Notes: generated by a model from the sequence alone, not told the origin. A DNA stretch of 64,000 nt from Malania oleifera (GCF_029873635.1 NC_080422.1:15778049-15842048); one strand, 5' to 3'; positions 1 through 11,973 are shown, counted from the stretch's first letter. Numbers and translations: made by a program.

Positions 1-706
1 TTAAGAGGGATACTTTTGTAATTTTGTGTGAAGGTTGCCCTACATTTTCATATAAAACGTATCATTCTTAGTTTAAAAAAAAAATTATTGAACACAAGAA
101 GAGTGAGGAAAAGGGGTTAGTGCATTCTACTTGTACTTATTGTGGAACAATAGAATTAGTGACCTAATCTACTCCAAGGATATACACAAATTGTTGAACC
201 TTGTAAATTTTGTATTTTGTATGCCGTGTTCTTTATTTTATTTCTCGTTTTTCTTTTGTTTGTGGGTCTTGTTGCGGTTTTTCATAACAGAATCCTCCCT
301 ATAGGGAGTCCAGGACATGAACCACCAAGCCAAAGCTCAAGCTCGGTTATAAGTATTTTGTGTGTATGTATATAAATCATTTTCAAAAGTTCTAGGAATT
401 TTATTTTCTTATTTAACATTCATGTCCATGCATGTGCTTCCTAGAATTATTCTGGCCTGGTGGCCGTTTAGAATTAACATTCCATAGGGGAAGCAACTGC
501 AGAACACACCATAAAACATATACATAAAGACCAAAGCAGTAAAATATATAGGCTGATACTAATCTTCTCATTCACCGAACCATATTTCTCTCTTCTAGTC
601 TTCCTCCCCTTTTGCAGAGAGCATTCAGAGGAGGGCAGTAGTAGGAACCAACATCGGCGAATTTATTTCATTACTTCATTCTAGTTTTCCATCCCAGCTT
701 GGAGCT
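1..706. other. 3' flank of the COPB2-like gene, no gene seen
   Basis: No coding region is recognisable. The stretch pairs with 43963-45367 of the right arm, except that about 700 bases present there (44211-44925) are replaced here by about 50 unrelated bases around 430-480. Confidence 0.6.
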
Positions 707-2541
707 TCACAGATCAGCCTTTACTTTTATCACAATGGTTCCTTCATCATACCCAAGAACAACCCTGTATAGAATAATATTAATCATGGAAAAAAAATGT
801 ATGCTCAATATTTTCAGCAATAAATATCAAACAGATCAGTTAACCCCTCCACGTATGAATCAATTGGCAAGAGAAATGAGATAAGAAAAAGATGTTTGCG
901 ATCGAAACTCACCGATGTGAATCTTTAATGCACCCAATAGCCCAGGCTCTACGCAGACCATAGCTCAATGTGTTGACAAGCCTGCAAGTTCGCGAAAACC
1001 AGAGATTTGAAAATTGGGAACCAGCATGAAAAGTTTTAAGGCCCATTTAAATATGGAAAACATTTTTCATTTTCTGCTTAGGCATATATATGGCAGAATT
1101 CTCTGTCATGTGAACTCTGTTTTAAGAAGTTTTATACCATGAAATGTACTTACTCGTAAGTGGTCGCGTGCCACACGCGAACCGTTTCATCCTCAGATGT
1201 TGTTATTAGTATGGGAAGTTCGGGATGAACACAAACAGCAGTCACATTGTTTGTGTGTCCTTCCAGTGTCTTGACACAAATTTTAGTTTCACAATCCCAC
1301 ACCTTAGCAGTATAATCATCCGAACCGCTTATCAGACATGGTTTACCCTCATCCGTGAAGAACTCAACGCAGTTGACGCCTTTGGAATGGCCTTCCAATG
1401 TGCCACTTAGGGTAGGAGAGCTAAGCTTCCATAGCTAATTAAGAATAAGAAGACATCAAGACCATGAATGGTTGTTGTCATCTCTATACAAAGATAACGA
1501 AAAATGTATGCACTTGACAAGTAACAAACACCACAAGAAGTAGCAAGGTAATATATACCTTAACCGTGCCATCGAGCGACGCACTTGCAAAGGTTTCAGT
1601 GTCTTTTGGATCGAACGCCACTTGCATCACGTAATGGTGATGTCCCTCGAAGACTTGAGTGCACGCCCAATCCTTCTCCCAATCCCAGAGCTTGATGAGT
1701 TGGTCATCGGACGATGACAGAAGGTATGAAAGGGTAGGGTGGACAACTATGCACCTAATGAAATCTGTATGCGCTTCGAATTCTTTAACCTTGTCCATGG
1801 TGTTGTAATTGTATATTCTAATTCGCCCGTCATCGGCTCCCGTGACAATCCACTGTTGGCTCGTTATGAATTTCGCTGACCGAACTGCGCCGTGGACACA
1901 CACACACATGCACGTGAAAACAAATCATTGATGTTATAGAATTAAGAAGCGGGAAGTCCAAGATAATTTATTTCGATTCGAGTAGGGAAACATGGAAATG
2001 ATGCATAATGTCACAAATATGCATTGCTTACCAGGTCGCTGAGCAACCTCAAGAGAGTTCACCATGGCCTGAGAGTAGCAGCAATGAGACTGAAGTTAGG
2101 CTTGAGTAACAAAAGAAAATATAGAAGGGTTCTATATTCTACATACATACATGGATACACAAAGCCATCTTCGAATAATTAAGAGGCATTAGAATTAATA
2201 AATATTGGCCAATAGCATAGTAAATTTTGCATATATACCTGTGACTGGTAATTCCAGATGAATATATTTCCTGAGTGCAGACTTGCTAGAATCCTGCAGG
2301 AAGAGCCATGGTACAATTAACAACATAAGAAAAATTAATAGAACAAAATTAAAGGTGAGTAGACGAAATATTGAAATAAGAAAAATGGGTGATGAGTTAT
2401 TATTACCATGGCTCTGATGGATGCACATCCAGAGATTTCACTCTTGCTGATGGGTGGGTAAGTTCTTTCTGCTCCAGAAATTGTCGCCAGATTAGTGAAA
2501 TATTTTTAGATTGGTCTTACGTAGATGATGGAACATGCACA
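707..2541 (-). CDS. COPB2-like short gene, left copy (coatomer beta-prime N-terminal propeller only)
   Basis: Coatomer beta-prime (COPB2/Sec27) is a COPI coat subunit on Golgi membranes; its first WD40 propeller binds dilysine cargo tails. Seven exons on the minus strand can be read: 2407 to about 2541 (5' limit uncertain), 2239-2293, 2032-2068, 1559-1884, 1154-1434, 913-981 and 707-764. All internal junctions are GT-AG and keep phase. The protein contains the motifs [67 protein letters not shown] and [11 protein letters not shown], then stops after KADL. That gives about 300 residues, against about 900 for the family, so the second propeller and the solenoid are absent. The family segment FIARK reads FITSQ. 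No initiator ATG is clear in the first exon. Expression is unproven, and a decaying gene copy is the alternative. Confidence 0.75.
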
Positions 2542-2779
2542 TGCCCAGAAAAGAAAAAAGAAAAAAAAAAAGAAAAAAAGAAAGGAGAGAGAGAAAGAAA
2601 GAATGACATGTACCTGAATTTTAAGGGTGAGAGACTGAAATTTATAAAAAAAAAAAAATATTTGTTAGTACTTAAAAGAATTTAGACAGCAAGTGATTCT
2701 AAAGTGTAGCACTAAATCAAAATTTTAACACAGTGATAAGAATTGTTCAAATTCACAATAAAAGGTTTTTTTTTTTTTT

Positions 2780-2841
2780 GGTGGGGCGGGGGGGGGCGGG
2801 GGGGGGGGGGGGTGGGGGGTGGGAGGGGGGGGGGGGGGGGG
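2780..2841 (+). repeat. G-rich tract upstream of the COPB2-like gene
   Basis: About 62 bases of almost pure G, broken by a few C, T and A, follow a T run. The equivalent tract in the other arm is a C tract of about 32 bases at 41848-41879. The tract lies about 240 bases upstream of the first recognised exon, with the C-rich strand as the sense strand. It could form G-quadruplexes and is prone to length change or sequencing error. Confidence 0.9.
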
Positions 2842-2844
2842 ACA

Positions 2845-3699
2845 GGCGGTGGAGGTAAAACTGGAAAAATTAGAACACAGGCAAGTAAACAAAACACGGG
2901 TAAAATCGTCTCAAACCACTACCGTGCTGTTTGGTGGATATGAAATATTTTCCGAGGACTATAAAATACAAGTGAATTAAAAGCAAAGAGAAAAGAGGAA
3001 CAAACAGTGAGAAATGAACCAACCAAGTTTCAGTACGCACTTCGCAGGAAGAAGGAGACGAGACTGCTGCATAATTTATTAATGGCCGCTTGCTATAACT
3101 TGGCAGGACCCCCCTCCCCTTTAAAACCAAAGGAAGAATGCTTAGCCGCTAGAAAAAATCCTTTAACGTTTCCCGGAAACCAACACTGGAGTATAATGAT
3201 TTACGCGTTTCAGCCACGGCCCGGGAGGCTGGTACTTACACCGAAGGACAAATGTGATATGAGTTATGGCACAGGCCCAGCGGTCAAAGCCGTTGCGTTA
3301 TTTTCTAGGAGATAGAAGATGGCATAAGCGTAGGTGGTGATGATCTCTATACATTGTATGCACCGCGTCTTTCACGTATAATGGTGGTTTGACTGTGACC
3401 CCACAGGCTGCTTGGACTCAGTAGGATTGTTGTAGTGGACAGTGTATACTGAGAGCGAAGGAGCTGGCATCTTGCAAACTGGTCTCACGCCTGAGTCAGA
3501 CGAGAAGATGACGCTGCCTGCCCAATGGGACGCCGTGAAATTTTAAAGGGATCTCCCTTCCACCTGTCACATTATCTAGCATTAGAGAAATGGGCACAGA
3601 CAGGTAGAGGAAAAGCCTCCTATATAATTTCTCTAGGATGCCAAGTTCATTAGAAAAAAAATTAATAATTATACGTATGACATTGTAGAATTTACTTAT
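2845..3699. other. Upstream flank of the COPB2-like gene, left arm
   Basis: No coding region is recognised. The sequence is conserved in inverted form at 41062-41845, including a GC-richer segment around 3200-3560. It may hold the promoter and 5' leader of the COPB2-like gene, but I see no certain TATA box. Confidence 0.4.
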
Positions 3700-4488
3700 T
3701 GTTATAAGATACAGGAAATAAATAAAGATGCCATAGAAATTTTACGTGATTTGGTTATGCCTACTTCACGGCGAATGAAATAAAAAACTTTACTAATTCA
3801 AAAGAAATTATAAGATAATTTAAAACCGTCATTGTACAAAATATTTCATTTCTATCTTTTCTCTTCTCTCATCCTTTCTATTTGTCTACCTACTTCAAAT
3901 AGACAATGTGTCTTCAAGCATGCAATGTGTGTGTCAAAATAAAAGGGAGAGGGTGCCCTTTTACAGGGTAATAAGGATAACAAAGAATAAAATGGGTGGA
4001 GGAACATAATGGAGTAGAAGGTGAAGTGTGAATCAATTAATCTCCCCCCTTTATGGTTTCTAAATACTCATCAATGGAGTCCCATATAATAACTCCTTAT
4101 ATTAAAATTTTTAAGATATAGCATTTCGATTGAGATGAATCAATTTCTTGATGTTGTAGTAGACAAAACTTTGGTGAACAAATATGTTAAATATCATCTA
4201 ATGATCTGTGAACAGGTTATATCATCATTATTCTAGGTTATGTGTACTAAAGAATTTTGGAGAGGGGGGAGGGAAAGAGGACATGCTTGTTCTGTCACCG
4301 TTATGTATCCGCCGTCAGTTGAGCCGTATACATACAGAATGCTTTAATATAAACTATTAAAATACCCTTGATGGATTGAAGACAACCAATTTGAAGATAG
4401 AGACATATTGATTTGAGTTACACAATTCTTACTGCTTAATGGAATAACTAGTATTTCAACTGATTAGGAGAATATTGATGTTTGTAAC
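3700..4488 (-). mobile_element. Copia 3' end: LTR plus RNase H tail, truncated
   Basis: The LTR runs 3700-4035 (plus-strand ends TGTTATAAG and GAATCA) and is followed by a C-rich polypurine complement. The remainder, read on the minus strand, matches the end of a copia polyprotein, including LFTKVLSTTTFKKLIHL-type residues as in the right-arm copy at 40303-40740. The element is cut at 4488 by a gypsy LTR with the flank gtaac at 4484-4488. Confidence 0.75.
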
Positions 4489-4913
4489 TGTAAGACTCGA
4501 AAATTAAAAAACTATTAGGAATATAATTAAATGAAAAGGAATTAATCGAAAATAAGGAAAAATGAAGGATTTTTAGAAGGAAAAAGCAGCCTAATGACAA
4601 ATGTCCTGGTCTTGTCAACGGTGCTTCTAGATTTGTCGATGATGAAGTATATTCCTCGTCAACAAGGAATCCGTAGAGGGTATATTTGGGAATTCTGAAA
4701 TTTCGGTTGGACGAATGATAGTCTCGTGACGAAGTTTCTACAGTGTCTATCGACGAATCACGTGTCTCGTCGACAAAGTCTTTGCCCTATAAATAGAGTG
4801 TTCTCATTTTTCAACGGGAATTCGCAAGCTCTCTCTCTTAAAACGGATTCTCCCGAACTTCTCTCTAAATCGGGCCGAAGTGACCCGATTTGATATCCGA
4901 AACCACCACGGGT
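4489..4913 (+). mobile_element. Gypsy-3 family LTR fragment (5' end)
   Basis: It begins TGTAAGACTCG and matches the reverse complement of 39876-40297. It contains GTCGAC-type repeats at 4600-4786 and a TATAAATA box at 4788-4795, followed by the start of a transcript leader. It is broken at about 4913, where Athila-like LTR sequence begins. The same LTR/copia junction recurs at 40298 and 62303. Confidence 0.8.
4788..4795 (+). promoter_or_regulatory. LTR TATA box, left arm
   Basis: TATAAATA directly downstream of degraded GTCGAC-type repeats (4600-4786) in the gypsy-3 LTR. Confidence 0.6.
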
Positions 4914-5561
4914 TGAGATACAAAGAGAGGAAGAGAATATGCAAGTAAAGAGAAGAAAGAGAGGGAAGGAGCATACAAGAGATAGAAGAATGAGGAGAGG
5001 AAGAGAAGGAGAGGTAGGGATCCCTTGTGCTTCCTGCGCAGGGGAGGAAAAGAAGGGGTTTTAAGAGTAACTGGGTGCCCTAGACCCACGACCCGATGGG
5101 TCACCTGACCGAATTGGAGTTGATCCAGCTTGCAATGGCCCGGGGTTCCATCACATATCCTTATATATATATATAAGATATATATATATATATTATATAT
5201 AGTTCATTTTTTTTTGTTCTATGTTCTTGCCGAATTTGATCTACTTAAAGCCCGTTTCTCAGAACGCACAAAACATAAAAGTTGTAGATTATGCTTTTCA
5301 ATGTTTCTCCAAAAATTTGAATCGTCTCAATTGGAAGTTTTGACAGAAAAGTTATGCATGAAATAACGAACAGTTCCGTTTTGTCCCCGGGACTTTTCTC
5401 TGGCGATAAAAAATTACCAAAAATTCATAATTGTGCAATCAAGTTCAAGATCATAAATATGGCACTTTATTAGAAATTTTGGACATATTTAACTTTAATT
5501 AAATATATAAGCGTAAAGATCGGGGTAAAGTGCCAAATTATACGCAATTTGACACCTATCA
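4914..5561 (-). repeat. Gypsy-1 LTR 1 (truncated)
   Basis: It matches 57416-58050, the proximal part of an intact LTR. It ends at ATCA immediately before a C-run that is the complement of the polypurine tract (5562-5575). The beginning is missing and replaced by gypsy-3 LTR sequence. Confidence 0.75.
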
Positions 5562-7598
5562 AACCCCCCAACTAACGTTTTGCTAGTCTCTAGCAAATAC
5601 TGAATGAATTTCCGGGCGGATGCGTACAACGACAACGCCCATGCTCTGAAACACTGCACATGCATACAACCAATACCGTTTTCACCTACGAACATAATTG
5701 AATGTCACACAGTCTTGTTCATATTCAATACACACACCTCCAAAGCACGTCACTCATGCAAGTTTCATCGTTTATATGTCATTTAAGAGCAGTACTTACA
5801 TGAAGTTACTCAGTGGCACATTCAGAGTTAATGCAGTCATATAAGTCCGAGTATAAATAGGTAAACTCTCGAGGTGTGTGTGATGTGTGTGAGTCAGTAC
5901 ACCTAGGATACCAGTGGAAACCTACAGAACGATCGCTTTGACTCGGCCTAACTGGTATACCCTAAAAAACACTTAAGAAAATGAGTTCACTCGTCATATG
6001 TGAGGAGGAGTTTCGCGATCAAACATCCCACATATTAAAAGGAACAAACGATAAGTGTACGAAGTGGACTAGTCTGGAAAGGATCTAGCCTATCTGTGAG
6101 GTGTCGGGTCCTTCACCCTAGCATCTTCTCACCTACTCGCCACATCCAAATGAGACCAACCTAGATCAACTTACTCATAAACTTGTCGTGAATACATCTG
6201 AGCCATTAACCGATTGAAGCATCTTCATACGTGGAAAATATGTGTTGTGTCCTTGTGATATGTATTTGGGTCGGCATTGACATTTCATTTCATGCACATG
6301 TGTATTGCTTTTTCTTTATTTTCTATCTTTTCTTGATCAATTAGGACAATCATAACACTTCTTTTGTAATCTTCAAACAATCAATGGGAATTGAGCTCGA
6401 ATAGTGGTCCATGAACTAAGTCTATCTCTAGGGGTGGCTCAGCCTTCACATCTTGAGTAGGCTACAAGACCTAGGTTTCTATCTCCCCACTAGGTGTCAC
6501 CTCTAGGCTAGCAAATAAAAAACAAAGACTAGTGTACAAGAAAATCATCCAAAAAAAGAGAATTGAGTTCTATGAACTCTAATTTGACATTAACGCTCAA
6601 AAGGATGACAAATAGCTCAAGGATATCTCACAAAGGTGTCATAGTCGCCACAGGTGTTCTCTCAGCGCTCACAGGAAACCCTAAGTGCAATGAATCATTT
6701 GAATGTGTTTATTCAGCCTCGTGAGATGCCGTGTAAATACAGGAAATTATATAACCAAATTAACAAGAATGTACTACCAATCAATTCTTCATGGAGTCAT
6801 AATAATCATATAAAGAGAAACTATGCATGATAGACTCAAGTGTGTAATTCTTAAGTTATATGCAAGTATGTGAAGGGTATACACAGTGTTAAGCATGACA
6901 TAATGCAGTGTAATTCTTCAGTGCTCCTCTTTTTTTTTTTTTTTTTGATCTTTTTGATTTTTTTGAAATATAAAACCCGGTACGTGTACTTGGACAGTGT
7001 CACATGCGAACGCTCATCCCCTCCCAACTAAAGTGGAACATTCGTCCTCATTGTGAAAGCATAGGGAAAATATAAAGGAGTGTGCACGGGAAAAGTAAAG
7101 CGTACCTGAGTAACGGGGTAATGGAAAAGAAAGATTGAACTATGAGAAAATAGACCTGAAAACTAACTAAAAATAAAATAAGATAAAATAAAAGGAAAAG
7201 AAGGAAAAGAAAAACATCACAATTGTCTGGTAGAAGCCCAGGAGGAATTTTGTCTGGTGGGCGCAGGTCTATAAATTGTACCGACGGGTCTCCAAAATTG
7301 AGCCGCCATAGTGGATCAGTCTTCATACTTACACGAAAATCAGCCTCAAATAAATGAATACGCTTCAATATACCAAACAATATGCGTGCAAGCTGACTCT
7401 AGTGTGTTGACAAGAAATGGTCTTTATTCAACATTGTGTTCAGAAAATTTGCTACTTTACGAACTAACGTGTGATGGGAAGTTATTGGAGCAATTACCTG
7501 TAGTTCTTTAGAAGCATTAACATTAAAAGTTTTACCTGGTTCTTTGAACATTAGGCTCTCACCAGTCTAGTCACTTTCTTGATCGGGTGTACAAATCA
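5562..7598 (-). other. Gypsy-1 internal region without pol
   Basis: This is the non-coding part of the Athila-like element between the polypurine tract and gag. It is nearly identical to 58051-60100. Frames are short and none shows retroviral pol motifs, where a complete Athila element would carry several kilobases of pol. Confidence 0.6.
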
Positions 7599-8887
7599 TC
7601 ATACCACTGCAAAGATCCACTTCCACATTAGACTCTTTAACATCTTATTCAGGTGGGAGTGACGGTTCCACGATTTTTGGGCTTTGAAAGTAGGTACCAC
7701 AGGTTGGTACTCCGTATGAGTGTCAGTGTCCTCATCAACTAACTGCTCCGCTTTTGGGTCCGCTTCTTCTGATGTTTCTTTGAATTCATCTATTTCAGCC
7801 ATAACTTCCGGTACTGGAACAACTGGGTGTCCGATGATGAGCATTTCAGGTTGGGGAACTTCTTTCTCACTTCGCGAAGTAGTGGCTGTCTCTACTGTCA
7901 CAAGAGAAACATCATGTATTTGGTGTTGTGGCTACTGGTACTCTAAAGGACTAGGCTGAGGCTCCACGAGTGATTCCTCTTGTTCTAATATGTCCAACTG
8001 CGTGCTTATCGCATTAATGGTATCCCGCAATTCATTATTAAAATTGACTTGAGTTCGCATGAACTGCTGGAGCATGTTCGCCATCTGTGTCATACTTTCC
8101 TCAAACAGATCTCACGGCATACAGCTCTGAGGGATCTATTGTGGCTGGTATTGAGGCGGAGGAATATCTGGGTAGTTTGGTGGCTCATATGCATCTCCAC
8201 CACTAATTGTGCTGATAGGGTGTGTAGTCATGGTTGCTTGAGTGTATCGTGTGTTCCACTGTGGGAAATTTTCAGCTAGGTAATCGAAGAACGATAATAC
8301 CTAATCTCGATCCTTGCTGAAGAGTTCTCCATTGCACATGGTCTGGACAAAATACTTGCAATCAGGGGTAAGAGCAGTATAAAAACAATCAGCTTACCTC
8401 TATAAGTCGAACCCGTGATGTGGACAAGTGCTTAGTAGATCCTTGAATCGCTCCCAGTAAGCCCGAAATGTCTCGTCATCCTGTTGCACAAAATTAAAGA
8501 TCTGTTCCTACAAAAATTGAGTTTTCTTTGAGGGACAAAATGCATGCAGAATTCACGCTCCATACCGAACCAATTAGCGATAGAGTGAGGTCTCAAGAAA
8601 TGAAACCCGATAAGTGCCCTATCCTACAAAGTAGCAAGAAATAAATTCAGTCGAATAGATTCATCAGTTTTAGCATGAGAGAAAAACATGTTGCAGGTTA
8701 ACTCAAACTCTACTAGGTGCTGATAGGGGCGGTCAAATTCCGTCCCATAGAATTCGGGTAGCAATGACGTCCTCCCGCGCTGCATCATGAAATTAAACTC
8801 GTCAGTAGGCAAAATAGTGGAAGATGATGCAATGACATATTCAAGCTTCAAAAAGTTTAGTATCATGCGCAGTGCAGGTGTAGCCAT
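7599..8887 (-). pseudogene. Athila-like gag, frameshifted
   Basis: Gag forms the particle core of the retroelement. From the ATG at 8887 the minus strand reads FYGTEFDRP, LVEFELTC and DESIRLNLFLATL, then in another frame DDETFRAYWERFKDLL followed by STCPHHG. That CPHHG segment is characteristic of Athila-type gag. A hydrophilic acidic stretch follows at 7901-7599. Several stops and at least two frame changes interrupt the gene. Its paralogue at 60100-61408 is more damaged. Confidence 0.7.
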
Positions 8888-8995
8888 TTTTTCAAAATCT
8901 CAATTTTTTTCTGTTTTTGTTTTCTGCTTTTTTCTTTTTCTTTTTCATAACATTAATAAAATGACGGGAAAAAAGCTAATTTGAGACTAAGACTG

Positions 8996-9013
8996 ACATT
9001 CCCCGGGGCGTCA
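8996..9013 (-). other. Primer-binding site of gypsy-1 (tRNA-Asp type, degraded)
   Basis: On the minus strand, just after the LTR end, the sequence reads TGACGCC then CCGGGGAATG. It resembles the complement of a tRNA-Asp 3' end with about 5 bases lost. The location between LTR and gag agrees. Confidence 0.5.
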
Positions 9014-9679
9014 AAAACTTGACTCACTCGAAAAATGAGCAGCTCGAAAGCTATCCTAAGTATAGGAGTTCTGTCGTGTAATATTAAGTTCAAGGGTTAG
9101 ATCGCCTCCTCAGGGAATGTGTTTTAATCTCAAATTTCATGTTCGCCCAATCGAAAAAATAAAAGTTACTGAACTCGGTTCAAATTCAAATTTTCAAGAT
9201 TGTTGAGATTCAATTTAACCAATTAAACGACATGCAATCTCAACTCTAAAGACCAGCATTCACTAAATTAAAACACAAGAATGGAAACACTAGTCTACTT
9301 AAGGAAATGCCAGAGCACATTAACTAAAAATGGGAACTTTAAACATGGAATTAAAACACGCAACACTGAAAATTCAATTAGACACATGCACGGATAAAAA
9401 ACAAACCTTTAACAAAACTATGAAATTGAAGCAAAATGCAAACACAAAATAAAGAAGAATTTAAATTACGCTAAGAAAAATAAAGCAACCAATTTAAATG
9501 CTTAGACCTAATACTAACTTTAACTACGAACAAGATAAGTAAATAATAAAAAAAAATTAAACTTCAAGTAAAAAAATTAAAATTCCTTAACAATTATTCA
9601 AATTCTAAACTTCTAATAAACTATAACAAATATAAAGAAATATTATTTCATTGCAATTACAAAAAAATAGAAAAGAAAA

Positions 9680-9684
<5 letters not shown>

Positions 9685-9739
<55 letters not shown>
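9685..9739 (+). repeat. (GA)n microsatellite in LTR 2
   Basis: An uninterrupted GA run of about 55 bases. Long serine/leucine frames here are repeat artefacts. Confidence 0.95.
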
Positions 9740-9742
<3 letters not shown>

Positions 9743-10138
9743 GATCCATGAAGGCACTCTCGGGTGTTTGCAGTGTTGAGCAGTTGCAGAGTGGAGGTAG
9801 CCTCGGGTGGTCTTGGCTAGCAACAGTCGTGGAGCAGCAGCCATGGCTGAGGAGAAACAACAGGATGGTATGTGATGCTGCAGATGCCGAATGGAGTGGC
9901 TGGTTGCTTGTTAAGGAGTAGTAGCTGCATAGTAGCAGCCGGGAGAACCTTCAATAGCAGCAGGAATTATGGAGACACTAGCACGTAAGGGAGGAGGGCT
10001 CGGGTCTCTCCAACAGCTGGAGGTCTGTGGTGTCTGGTTGCTGCGGCCGAGGGTGGCTGAGCTGGTGGCCGAGGGGGACAAGAGAAGAGGGAGACCGAGG
10101 AGGGAGATAGAGCAAGGAAGCTGAAAAGAATAAAAGGG

Positions 10139-10143
<5 letters not shown>

Positions 10144-10232
<89 letters not shown>
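10144..10232 (+). repeat. (GA)n microsatellite in LTR 2
   Basis: A pure GA run of about 89 bases, the longest in the window. Confidence 0.95.
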
Positions 10233-10234
<2 letters not shown>

Positions 10235-10830
10235 GCGAGGCAGAGAGGAATTAGAGAGCTAAAAAACAGAGAAGAGGCCTGAAAAAAAAAAAACGACAAA
10301 GGAAGAGGGAGAGTTGAGGGAGAGAGTGGTGCGGAGTGCACACACAGAACAGGGGAAAAAAAGAAAGAATAAATAGAGGAGAAGGCTTGCCCTAGGATCC
10401 GTGTGAAAGACTTGACCCGGTTTGACCCGACTCGACCCGGCTGCATGGCCAGGTCACATCACTAATTGTTTTTATTTTTTGTTTTCTGCATTTATAGCCA
10501 CGTTTGACCTTCATAGAGCATATTTATCATGAAACTTAAAACAAAAATGTTGTAGATAATCCTTTTTTCTTTCTCTAGAAATTTGAATATTCTCAATCGA
10601 ATCTTGTACGGAAAAGTTATGCATGAAATACGAACAAGTATCGGTTTTGGTTCTTGGGACTTTTCCTGCAATAAAAAAATTACCAAAATTCATAAATTGT
10701 GCAATAAAGTTCAAGAATCATAAATATGGTACTTTATTAAAATATTGGACAAATTTGAACATTTAATTAAAAATATAAGCCATAAAACTCGGGTTAAGAT
10801 GCCTAATTGCGCAGTATTGACGCATAATCA

Positions 10831-11036
10831 CACCCCCTAACTAACGTTTTGCCAGTTTCTAGCAAATGACGTGAATGAATTCTACAACTACAAACTCCAG
10901 TAATCATGAAATCAATGCACATGCGACATAACCATACCGTTCCACATATAAGAATACCACCGAATTTCACACAAGCTTGTTCATATTCAGTACACATAAC
11001 TCCAAAGCACGTCACTCATGCAAGTTTCATCGTTTA
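10831..11036 (-). mobile_element. Remnant of a gypsy-1 internal region
   Basis: About 206 bases match the polypurine-tract end of the internal region (compare 5562-5780 and 58051-58270). The match stops abruptly at TCGTTTATA, where tRNA-derived sequence begins. Nearly the whole internal domain has been lost. Confidence 0.7.
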
Positions 11037-11100
11037 TAGTGGTGAGTATTCCCGCCTGTCACGCGGGTGACCCGAGTTTGATCTTCGGCAACGACACCAA
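11037..11100 (+). pseudogene. Partial tRNA-Asp(GTC) sequence with CCA end, at a retroelement primer site
   Basis: The plus strand reads through the D arm (TAGTGGTGAGTATT), the anticodon arm CCCGCCTGTCACGCGGG with anticodon GTC, a T arm with several changes, and CAACGACACCA. Only the first few bases of the 5' acceptor strand are missing. The final CCA, not encoded in plant tRNA genes, and the position abutting an LTR that uses tRNA-Asp as primer suggest copying of the primer tRNA itself. The B box is mutated and the acceptor stem is incomplete, so this is not a working tRNA gene. Confidence 0.75.
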
Positions 11101-11901
11101 AAACTTGAATCACTCGAAAAATGAGCAGTTCGGAAGTTGTCCTAAGTACAGGAGTTACGTTGTGTAATATTCAGCCCAAGGGCCAGATCATCTCCTCAGG
11201 GAATGCATTTTAATCTCAAATTTCACATTTTTCCAATCGAAAAATAAAAGTTACTGAACTCGGTTCAGATTCGGATTTTCAAGATGGTTCAATTTCACTT
11301 TTGATGAATTAAATGACACATAAATTAAAGTCCTAAACTAACATGCATTGAACTAAGAACACTAATGGAAACCCTAATCTACTCAAGGAAACTTAACACG
11401 CGTTAATTTAAAGATGGTCACCTAAAACATGGAATTAAAAACACCCAATGGAAGCTAAACCAGACACACACACGCTAAAAACTGGGACTTTAACACGAAC
11501 CAAGAATTACAAACCAAAATTAAACTATCAATCGACTCAACCGATAACCAAGCACAATAAAAACATGAACTTTAATAAATAGACCCTAACTAAACCAAGT
11601 TTCAGAAAACAAAAATTAAATTTTAAGGAAGAAAGACAACTAATTTAATAAAACAATTTTTTTCTTTTTGTATTTTATTCACCTTGTTTTTTTTTATTTT
11701 TATTTTAAAACCACTAGACATATGAAAGAAAAAAAAACTACTCTACCGCTAAATTACGTGAAAACGAAACAAAACAAAAGAAAACACAAATTAATAACAA
11801 TAGCAATAAAAATAAAACATTACATCTCAAAGTTTGCAACTAATATTGATAAATAAATAAAACAATATCATCCATCAAAAGAAATAAAAGAAAGAAATAA
11901 A

Positions 11902-11904
<3 letters not shown>

Positions 11905-11973
<69 letters not shown>
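11905..11973 (+). repeat. (GA)n microsatellite in LTR 3
   Basis: About 69 bases of GA. The homologous site in copy B (56865-56918) is shorter and interrupted. Confidence 0.95.

Larger units (their letters stand above)
1..4910. repeat. Left arm of a large inverted duplication
   Basis: This stretch reads as the reverse complement of 39874-45367. Position 1 pairs with 45367 and about 4910 pairs with about 39874. The arm carries, from outside to inside, the 3' flank and exons of a COPB2-like gene, its upstream flank, a copia LTR with RNase H end, and 420 bases of a gypsy LTR. Coding differences between arms are few, but there are length differences: about 700 extra bases at 44211-44925 in the right arm and a longer G tract in this arm. 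The arm may continue beyond the window start. Confidence 0.93.
9020..10830 (-). repeat. Gypsy-1 LTR 2
   Basis: This LTR of 1811 bases has plus-strand ends TGACTCACTCG and GCATAATCA. It contains two GA microsatellites (9685-9739 and 10144-10232). It matches LTRs at 11106, 56052 and 61546. The flanking C-run at 10831 marks a second polypurine tract, so this LTR is shared by two internal regions. Confidence 0.75.

Noticed and set aside
707-2541. Full-length COPB2 gene
   Set aside because: A stop follows the first propeller, and no exons for the second propeller or solenoid are seen downstream in either copy.
2743-2943. Glycine- or proline-rich protein
   Set aside because: The frame is generated by the poly-G tract, and the other arm does not conserve it.
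9605-10446. Long serine/leucine-rich open frames across GA/CT runs
   Set aside because: They are produced by the dinucleotide repeat, which is open in several frames. There is no domain or codon evidence.
11037-11100. Functional tRNA-Asp gene
   Set aside because: The 5' acceptor strand is missing, the B box is mutated and a CCA is encoded. The position next to an LTR fits a primer-derived copy.
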